A stretch of 17,602 nt of DNA from the NCBI GenBank assembly GCA_005882525.1, contig VBGO01000005.1, forward strand, positions 1-17,602. The letters run 5' to 3'. Both the position numbers and the translations under genes were made by a program. Of this stretch, positions 12,925-17,602 are shown piece by piece; position 1 is the first letter of the stretch, and every line of letters begins with the position of its first letter. Source of the stretch: Chloroflexota bacterium (GTDB lineage Bacteria; Chloroflexota; Dormibacteria; CF-121). The notes beneath the pieces were generated by a model. The model did no database searches, was not told the DNA's origin, and saw only the letters and a list, made by a program, of their open reading frames with translations.

Positions 12925-13401
12925 TTAGCGGTTGCCGCCTCCAGGCCAGGTCTGCTCCGGGGGACGCTCTCCGATCTTGATCCGCTCGGAGCTGCCGCCA
13001 CCCAACGAGCCGGACTCGGGCTCGCTGCCCAGGCCGGACTCGCTCCCGAACCCACCGAACGACGGCATGGTCGGCGGTTCGGCCGGCCGTGCCACCGGGC
13101 GCCCGGTGCTAAACGAGCTCGTCGGTTTCGGGGCCGGCATCGCCGCCACGCGTGCGGCGGGCTTGGCGGCCGCCTTCCGGGGGCTCGCCTTCGACGCCGT
13201 GCTCTTCCGCTTGGCGCCCGTGCTTCGCTTCGCGGTGGTGCGCTTGGCGGTCGTCTTCTTCTTGCCGCCGGCCCGCTTCGCGGTGCTTCGCTTTGCCGTG
13301 GTGCGCTTGGCGGCTGTCTTCTTCTTGCCGCTGGCCCGCTTCGCCGTCGACCGCTTGGCGGTCGCCTTCTTCCTGGTCGAGGATTTCTTCTTCGCTGGCA
13401 T
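12925..13401 (-). CDS. Histone-H1-like Lys/Ala-rich DNA-binding protein with Gly/Ser-rich tail
   Basis: 158 residues from ATG 13401, chosen for its strong ribosome site GGGAGG 5 nt upstream; the frame is open to 13446 but the extension lacks such a site. Residues 1 to about 85 are repeats of AKR(S/T)TAKR and GKKKT, with almost only K, R, A, T and S, as in eukaryotic H1 tails and bacterial H1-like proteins (HctB, AlgP type). Residues 110-158 are Pro/Gly/Ser/Glu-rich and much less basic. The likely role is nucleoid compaction or nonspecific nucleic-acid binding. It is monocistronic, with its own promoter and a strong terminator, suggesting high expression. Low complexity makes family assignment uncertain. 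Confidence 0.8.
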   Translation of the reverse strand: MPAKKKSSTRKKATAKRSTAKRASGKKKTAAKRTTAKRSTAKRAGGKKKTTAKRTTAKRSTGAKRKSTASKASPRKAAAKPAARVAAMPAPKPTSSFSTGRPVARPAEPPTMPSFGGFGSESGLGSEPESGSLGGGSSERIKIGERPPEQTWPGGGNR

Positions 13402-13477
13402 TTTTCCTCCCTTCGGATGCGCGACGCAGACTCGCGCCTGGTTCATGCGGATGAGGACCCGCTGATGTTACCTGCGA

Positions 13478-13506
13478 TTTATAGCATCGGCTCTCCGCAA
13501 AGACAA
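13478..13506 (-). promoter_or_regulatory. Promoter of the H1-like gene
   Basis: On the minus strand TTGTCT (13506-13501), a 17-nt spacer and TATAAA (13483-13478) match vegetative -35 and -10 boxes with optimal spacing. The leader would be about 70 nt and ends with a good ribosome site. This is the most canonical promoter in the window, unlike the leaderless ones. Confidence 0.65.
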
Positions 13507-13525
13507 GCACCCCGGTCCCTGCAGA

Positions 13526-15109
13526 TCAATAGCCGATCACGGTGCTGGTGCCCGGTCGTGGATCGCCGGCACCCGTCAGCAGGCGGTCGTCAACTCGAAT
13601 GATTTGGGCCGCACCGCCGGCGGCCCAGTCGCCGATCAGCGCAACCGAGTGGCCGCGCTCCCGGAGCGAGTGGCTGACCGTCTCGCCGAAGCGGCCCTCG
13701 AGGCTCAAGCTGGGGTCCGACCACGAGGTCTGCCCGCCCATCGTCCACCGAGGCGCATCGATTGCGGCTTGAACTGGCAGCCCGAGATCGATCAGGTTGC
13801 TGATTAGCTGGAGGTTGGTCTGGACCTGCCAGAACGACCCCGGCGTGCCGCCGACGAACCGGGGCGTCCCGTTCTCCAGCAGCATCCAGGAGTTCAGCGT
13901 GTGCATCGGGCGCTGTCCTGGCGTAAGCCGGTTGGGGCTGTTCGCATCGAGGCTGAAGCAACACATTCGGTTGTTGAGCAGGATGCCCGTGTTCCCCGCC
14001 ACCACCCCGTTCCCGCCGTAGAGGCTATGGATATAGGAAACCACGTTGCGCGCCTCGTCGACCACGCAGAGATACGTGGTGTCCGGGTGGCCCGCCCCAT
14101 GCTCTTGGAGCGCACCGGCGCGCTGCGGATCGATCCGGCCCGCCAGCGCCCGAGCGTGCGCCCGGGAGAGCAGGTGTTCGGTCGCGCTCGGCAAGAAGGC
14201 CGGATCCGCCACATGGTTGAGCCGCTCGGTGAGCGCCAGTTTGTGGGCCTCCACCTGCAGATGCAGGCGATCGGCCGGGTCGCTTGGCACATCGAGGCTT
14301 TCCAGGATGTTGAGCGCGATCAACACGATCAGTCCCTGGGATACGGGTGGCTGTTCCACGACGGTCCAGCCACGATAGGTCGTCTGGAGCGGGTCGAGCA
14401 CGTCGGTTCGATGCTCCGCCAGGTCGCGGCGGGTAAAAGGGCCGCCGGCTCGCTCCGAAGCGGCCAGGATCGCCTCCGCGATGGGGCCGTGATAGAAGGC
14501 GGCGGCGCCCTCGGCCCGGATGGTCCGCAGGGTCCGGGCAAGGTCGGGTTGGCGGAGGTTGAACCCGGCGCCCGGTGGCCGGCCGTCCGGAAAAAAGACC
14601 GCCCGGGTCTCGGGAAACTCCGCCCCGGCGGCGGCCATCGCCGCATTGCTGCGTGCCTGCCGCGCGGTCAGTGGAAAACCCGCCTCGGCATAGGTGATCG
14701 CGTCGGACAGCAGCTCGCCGAGCGACCTCGTGCCAAATCGCGTAAGCGCGACCTGCCAGGCGTGGACGATGCCCGGCACACTGGCCGCCAGCCAGCCCGA
14801 CTCGGGAATTTGGCCTAGACCCCGGTACTGGTCGATGGTGGCGCTGTGCGGGGCGGCCCCGCTGCCGTTGATCGCCGTCACCGTGCCCTGATCGGCCGAC
14901 GCCACCAGGAGGAAGGCGTCCCCGCCGAGCTGGCCGCTCCACGGTTCCACCACGGTGAGCACCGCGCCCGCCGCGATCGCCGCGTCCATCGCGTTGCCCC
15001 CCTCACGGAGCACTCGCAGCCCGGTGGCACTGGCGAGCGGGTTGACGCTCGCGATCATGCCGTGCGGCGCCTGGCGCACCTCCTGGGCGGGCCACTGGGC
15101 CTCGGTCAA
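13526..15109 (-). CDS. Gamma-glutamyltransferase family protein (Ntn hydrolase)
   Basis: 527 residues, the length of the family. GGNAMDAAIAA near 37-47, GQLGGDAFLLV and the processing site DTTY at 343-346 mark a self-cleaving precursor. Thr344 would become the N-terminal nucleophile of the small subunit, which continues LCVVDEARNVVS. Typical enzymes have TTH here; Tyr replaces the His. The later GGTPGSF stands for the usual GG(S/T)PGG. No signal peptide is visible, so it is probably cytoplasmic, unlike the periplasmic glutathione enzymes, and may act on another gamma-glutamyl compound or acylated substrate. The start is TTG 15109, overlapping the esterase stop (TTGA), so the two form one transcription unit. 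Confidence 0.92.
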   Translation of the reverse strand: MTEAQWPAQEVRQAPHGMIASVNPLASATGLRVLREGGNAMDAAIAAGAVLTVVEPWSGQLGGDAFLLVASADQGTVTAINGSGAAPHSATIDQYRGLGQIPESGWLAASVPGIVHAWQVALTRFGTRSLGELLSDAITYAEAGFPLTARQARSNAAMAAAGAEFPETRAVFFPDGRPPGAGFNLRQPDLARTLRTIRAEGAAAFYHGPIAEAILAASERAGGPFTRRDLAEHRTDVLDPLQTTYRGWTVVEQPPVSQGLIVLIALNILESLDVPSDPADRLHLQVEAHKLALTERLNHVADPAFLPSATEHLLSRAHARALAGRIDPQRAGALQEHGAGHPDTTYLCVVDEARNVVSYIHSLYGGNGVVAGNTGILLNNRMCCFSLDANSPNRLTPGQRPMHTLNSWMLLENGTPRFVGGTPGSFWQVQTNLQLISNLIDLGLPVQAAIDAPRWTMGGQTSWSDPSLSLEGRFGETVSHSLRERGHSVALIGDWAAGGAAQIIRVDDRLLTGAGDPRPGTSTVIGY

Positions 15110-15897
15110 TGCGCGTTCAGCCAGTTCAGCACGGTCTCGTAGAGCGCGTCGTGCTCGAGGTCGACCGTAATGGCGTGGCCGGACCGCTCGAACCAGATGA
15201 GCCGCTTATCGGTCGAGCCGAGCCGCTCAAGGATGAGCGGCGCGTTGGCGACATCGACCGTCCGATCCCGTCGGCCGTGCATGATGAGCGCCGGGGCCGT
15301 CACCTGCGGCAGTTCCAGCTCGACCACGCGCACCAGCTGCATCAGGCTCTCGATGCACACGGTGGGACGGCGGGCGTAGCTGTGCAGTTGGCGCCAGGCG
15401 TCGGGGTCGCCGAGATCGGAATCGCCGCTGGGGACATGCCAGCGCATCACGTACTTGAGGCCGCGGATCACCCGGATCCGCCAGTCGCGGAAATAGGCCG
15501 GGGACCCCATCGCCGCCATGGTGATGACGCCGCTCACCTCGGGATGCGTGGCCGCCAGATGGAGCGCCAGCGTCGCCCCGAGCGATTGGCCGGCGACGAA
15601 CACGTGGCGGCAGTCACGACGTAGGTCGGTCAGCGCCGCTTCGGCGGAGCGCACCCAATCCGGCCATCGGGTCGAGGCCATGGCTTGCGGGGTCAGGCCA
15701 TGTCCGGCGAGTAACGGTCCCATGACGTCATAGCCGCGGGCGGCGAGGAACTGCCCCAGCCCGCGCATTTCGGGCGGCGTCCCGGCGAAGCCGTGGATCA
15801 GCAGGCATCCGCGGGTGCCGCCCCGGATTCGGAAGGGCTGCAGCTGCTCTGGCTCCGCGGGGCTGCTCCAGACGGATTTCGTAACGACGGCCATCAA
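15106..15897 (-). CDS. Alpha/beta hydrolase, Est30-type carboxylesterase/monoglyceride lipase
   Basis: About 263 residues. CLLIHGFAGTPPEMRGLGQFLAARGY gives the oxyanion-hole HGF and the family's opening. GQSLGA near 104-109 holds the nucleophile Ser, HGRRDRTVD the acid Asp, and SGHAITVDLEHDALYETVLNWL the His, the same order and wording as Geobacillus Est30. It hydrolyses esters of short to medium acyl chains, probably in the cytoplasm as no signal peptide is present. Two starts adjoin: TTG 15897 and ATG 15894. The -10 TAGACT is 6 nt before the TTG, which fits leaderless initiation there, with ATG 3 nt on. The GGT-family gene follows with a 4-nt overlap. Confidence 0.92.
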   Translation of the reverse strand: MMAVVTKSVWSSPAEPEQLQPFRIRGGTRGCLLIHGFAGTPPEMRGLGQFLAARGYDVMGPLLAGHGLTPQAMASTRWPDWVRSAEAALTDLRRDCRHVFVAGQSLGATLALHLAATHPEVSGVITMAAMGSPAYFRDWRIRVIRGLKYVMRWHVPSGDSDLGDPDAWRQLHSYARRPTVCIESLMQLVRVVELELPQVTAPALIMHGRRDRTVDVANAPLILERLGSTDKRLIWFERSGHAITVDLEHDALYETVLNWLNAH

Positions 15898-15903
15898 GTT
15901 CGC

Positions 15904-15909
15904 AGTCTA
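15904..15909 (-). promoter_or_regulatory. TAGACT -10 box for the esterase/GGT operon
   Basis: TAGACT on the minus strand is followed by GCGAAC, then TTG and ATG. The 6-nt spacing repeats that of the other leaderless genes in this window, in this case to a TTG codon. No clear -35 or Shine-Dalgarno was seen. Confidence 0.55.
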
Positions 15910-15950
15910 TCGGCCCGCAAGTTCGCCAAGCCGCCCCGGGTTATACGAGC

Positions 15951-15968
15951 CGGGCGAAACTTCGCCCG
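15951..15968. repeat. 18-bp inverted repeat between divergent genes
   Basis: CGGGCGAA-AC-TTCGCCCG is a perfect palindrome with 8-bp arms and a 2-bp centre. It lies in the gap between the esterase operon and the LapA-like gene, just after a TATACG that could be a weak plus-strand -10. It could be an operator for a dimeric regulator or a small hairpin in the LapA leader; no poly-T follows, so it is not a terminator. Confidence 0.55.
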
Positions 15969-16010
15969 TCGGTCCGCACCGCTGACCGAACCTGGGGGGT
16001 GAACACGCGC

Positions 16011-16331
16011 ATGGCGATCGTCGGCTGGCTCGTCGCGTTGCTGCTCGGTATCGTGCTCGCGCTGTTCTCTGTCGGGAATCAGCAGCCCGCGGCCATCAAC
16101 GTTCTCGGCGCCACCTACCAGGACATCCCAACCTGGGTCGTGATGCTGGCCTCGGCCGCGCTTGGCGCGCTGATGGTCATCGTGGTCAGCCTGGTCGAGC
16201 GGGTCCGCTGGTTCATGGCGAGCCGCTTCACGAAGAAAGTGCTCAGCGAGCACAAGAGGATGATCGTTCAGCGCGATAACCGGATCTCGGAGTTGGAGCA
16301 GGAAGTCCTCCGGCTTCGCGGAGCCGCCTGA
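16011..16331 (+). CDS. LapA-domain (DUF1049) small membrane protein
   Basis: A 106-residue protein with two transmembrane helices (residues about 5-22 and 40-62) separated by FSVGNQQPAAINVLGATYQDIP, matching the N-(x)-x-x-V-x-(V/L)-F/L-x-G layout of LapA-domain proteins. A cytoplasmic coiled-coil tail follows (IVQRDNRISELEQEVLRLRG). LapA is linked to envelope or lipopolysaccharide assembly in Proteobacteria; in other phyla the role is not established. ATG 16011 was preferred because GGGGGGTGA ends 8 nt upstream and resembles an extended Shine-Dalgarno; GTG 15999 would add four residues. It heads a plus-strand set with the next two genes. Confidence 0.82.
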   Translation: MAIVGWLVALLLGIVLALFSVGNQQPAAINVLGATYQDIPTWVVMLASAALGALMVIVVSLVERVRWFMASRFTKKVLSEHKRMIVQRDNRISELEQEVLRLRGAA

Positions 16332-16338
16332 GCGACGC

Positions 16339-16758
16339 ATGACTCTCAAGGCCTGCCCGCAATGCGGGTACCGCTACAACGCGCCCGAGAACCAGACGTG
16401 CGGGAAGTGTAAGGGCTGGCTGGGCGGCGACGCCGTCGGCAGCGCCGTGGCGCCGCTACCGCGGCGTTCGTTGATCCCGCGATCGGCGCCGGAATTCGCC
16501 TGCTACCTGGCTGTGCCGATCGGGGCGCTGCTGGGCTTCCCCAACCCGATCGGCGCCGCCTTCGGCTTGCTGATGGCCGCGCTGCTGATCAGGGTCGTCC
16601 GGCTCGACATGGAGCGGTTTTCGAAAGGCCTGCTGATCGGGATTGTCATCGCAGGCGTCTTCTTCGTCTACCTGATCTTTCTGCTGATCTTCACATTCCT
16701 GTTCGATTTGCTTGAACCCGTCCTTCAGCCGCTGGTAGGGCGCACCTTCAAGCACTAG
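16339..16758 (+). CDS. Zinc-ribbon membrane protein of unknown function
   Basis: A 139-residue protein. The N-terminal ribbon has C6-x-x-C9 and C21-x-x-C24 (CPQCGY, CGKCKG). A short basic linker precedes about three hydrophobic helices: residues 53-70, 72-86 and a very hydrophobic segment near 95-125. This zinc-ribbon plus transmembrane arrangement is common in uncharacterised bacterial proteins. It starts 7 nt after the LapA-like stop and ends 13 nt before the next gene, so the three form a probable operon concerned with the cell envelope. The specific job is unknown. Confidence 0.85.
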   Translation: MTLKACPQCGYRYNAPENQTCGKCKGWLGGDAVGSAVAPLPRRSLIPRSAPEFACYLAVPIGALLGFPNPIGAAFGLLMAALLIRVVRLDMERFSKGLLIGIVIAGVFFVYLIFLLIFTFLFDLLEPVLQPLVGRTFKH

Positions 16759-16771
16759 GCGGCGGTCCGCG

Positions 16772-17602
16772 GTGAGCCCTGTTCGCCGCTTCCTGGTTCG
16801 TGCGGCGCTGGTCGTGCTGCTGGTGCTGAGTGCTCTCCCGTCGACGCTTGGCCCGAACCGGGCCGCGCCGACCGCGAGGGTCGTTCGCCCGACGCCAACT
16901 CCAGCGGCCACGCTTGCACCCGCGGCGACGCCGTCAGTGGCGCAGCCCGACGCGGGGCCGACGCCGCTGTCGCTCGACGTGGCCGTCGGCCAGATGATGG
17001 CGGCCAGCTTCGGTGGGCCGAGCATCACCGACGGGCTCCGGCACCTGATCCTCGACCAAAAGGTCGGCACCGTCCTGATCTTCAGTGACAACTTCACCGA
17101 CGCCACCAGCCTGCTTCGGTTGACGACGCAGTTGCAGCGGCTCGGACGCGAAGCCGGCCTTCCGGCGCCACTCCTGGTCGCGGTCGACGAGGAGGGTGGG
17201 CGGGTGATGCGGATCCACAACGGGGTGGCCGCGCTACCCTCGGAGCTGGAGCTGGGCGCCCGCGGTCCGCAGGGGGTTCGAGAGGCGGTGGCGGCGATGG
17301 CATCAGGCCTTCACGGGCTGGGCATCCAGCTCGACCTGGCGCCGGTTGCGGACCTGCGCTCGAATCCGGCCGATGCGGTGATCGGTGACCGTTCCTTCGG
17401 CGGCGATCCAGGGCTGGTCGGGCCGTTAGTGGCCGCGGCCGTCAACGGGCTGCACGACGGTGGAGTGGCGGCCACCCTCAAACATTTCCCGGGTCTCGGC
17501 GGTGCGGCTGGTGATCCGCATAGCGCGATGCCGAGCGACGGTGAGAGCCTCGCCCGCTGGGCCGCCACGCAGGCGCGAAGTTTCGCAGCCGGAATCGATG
17601 CC
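16772..17602 (+). CDS. Glycoside hydrolase family 3 protein, NagZ-like (3' end beyond window)
   Basis: 277 codons are visible from GTG 16772, open to the window edge. A signal peptide or anchor (residues about 6-27) is followed by a Pro/Ala/Thr-rich linker to about 65 and then the GH3 barrel. Motifs are VAVDEEGGRVMRI, LAPVADLR, IGDRSFGGDP, and KHFPGLG at 237-243, followed by D248-P-H250. NagZ enzymes have KHFPGHG and a DSH whose Asp-His pair is the acid-base catalyst; here the pair is kept while the His of PGHG is Leu. The nucleophile Asp lies beyond the window. The predicted role is removal of beta-N-acetylglucosamine from cell-wall muropeptides or other exported glycans. Being extracytoplasmic, it differs from the cytosolic recycling NagZ of E. 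coli. Confidence 0.9.
   Translation, partial: MSPVRRFLVRAALVVLLVLSALPSTLGPNRAAPTARVVRPTPTPAATLAPAATPSVAQPDAGPTPLSLDVAVGQMMAASFGGPSITDGLRHLILDQKVGTVLIFSDNFTDATSLLRLTTQLQRLGREAGLPAPLLVAVDEEGGRVMRIHNGVAALPSELELGARGPQGVREAVAAMASGLHGLGIQLDLAPVADLRSNPADAVIGDRSFGGDPGLVGPLVAAAVNGLHDGGVAATLKHFPGLGGAAGDPHSAMPSDGESLARWAATQARSFAAGIDA

Noticed and set aside
13901..14942. 305-codon open frames on both strands within the GGT-family gene
   Set aside because: Out-of-frame readings of a well-supported 527-residue enzyme.

Overview
The window is high-GC bacterial chromosome (roughly two-thirds G+C by eye). It is densely packed, with no rRNA, tRNA, CRISPR array, transposase or phage genes and no gene-free stretch above about 150 bases. 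Several genes appear to be read from leaderless transcripts: a TANNNT -10 box sits 6-7 nt before a GTG, ATG or TTG start. The mix of leaderless starts, a WYL regulator, a histone-H1-like Lys/Ala-rich protein and high GC suggests a Terrabacteria lineage (Chloroflexota/Dormibacterota-like or deep Actinomycetota). That placement is inference and low confidence.

Layout. 1-1408: the 3' end of a membrane-protein gene, then a membrane-bound GGDEF diguanylate cyclase whose sensor domain resembles the truncated neighbour. 1410-2322: a small protein of unknown family and a GNAT acetyltransferase, diverging from a shared near-symmetric promoter. 2319-7103 (minus): a YhaO/YhaN-like (SbcD/SbcC-related) nuclease-ATPase pair, followed by a small unknown protein with its own unusual promoter and a C-terminal tail made of REP-like palindromes. 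7243-8648 (plus): a WYL-domain regulator, also with a REP-derived tail, overlapping a cupin gene. 8650-10423 (minus): a uracil-DNA-glycosylase-like gene, a small zinc ribbon and an atypical SDR. 10477-12274: a single-domain rhodanese, a second member of the small unknown family, and rmuC preceded by a 20-codon leaderless leader ORF. 12271-15897 (minus): an IPT/TIG-type secreted/anchored protein, an H1-like protein with a clear terminator, a gamma-glutamyltransferase-family enzyme and an Est30-like esterase. 16011-17602 (plus): a LapA-domain protein, a zinc-ribbon membrane protein and the 5' part of a glycoside hydrolase family 3 (NagZ-like) lipoprotein/secreted enzyme.

How the parts fit. Four genes belong to DNA-repair-related families (YhaO-like, YhaN-like, UDG-like, RmuC). 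Two promoters 8.3 kb apart, one for the small gene behind the nuclease pair and one for the rmuC leader ORF, share an almost identical element of about 28 bp at exactly the same distance (42 nt) from a leaderless start codon. The element carries TGTC eight-plus-nine bases before the -10, as in the mycobacterial RecA-NDp promoters driven by the WYL proteins PafB/PafC, and a WYL regulator lies beside the nuclease pair. I propose a small DNA-damage-type regulon. This is the most interesting signal in the window, and the link to the WYL protein is inference.

Two architectural regularities stand out. All five convergent gene junctions have stop codons that overlap by 4 nt or are separated by 1 nt, with no terminator between. 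Most same-strand neighbours overlap by the classic NTGA/ATGA 4 nt.
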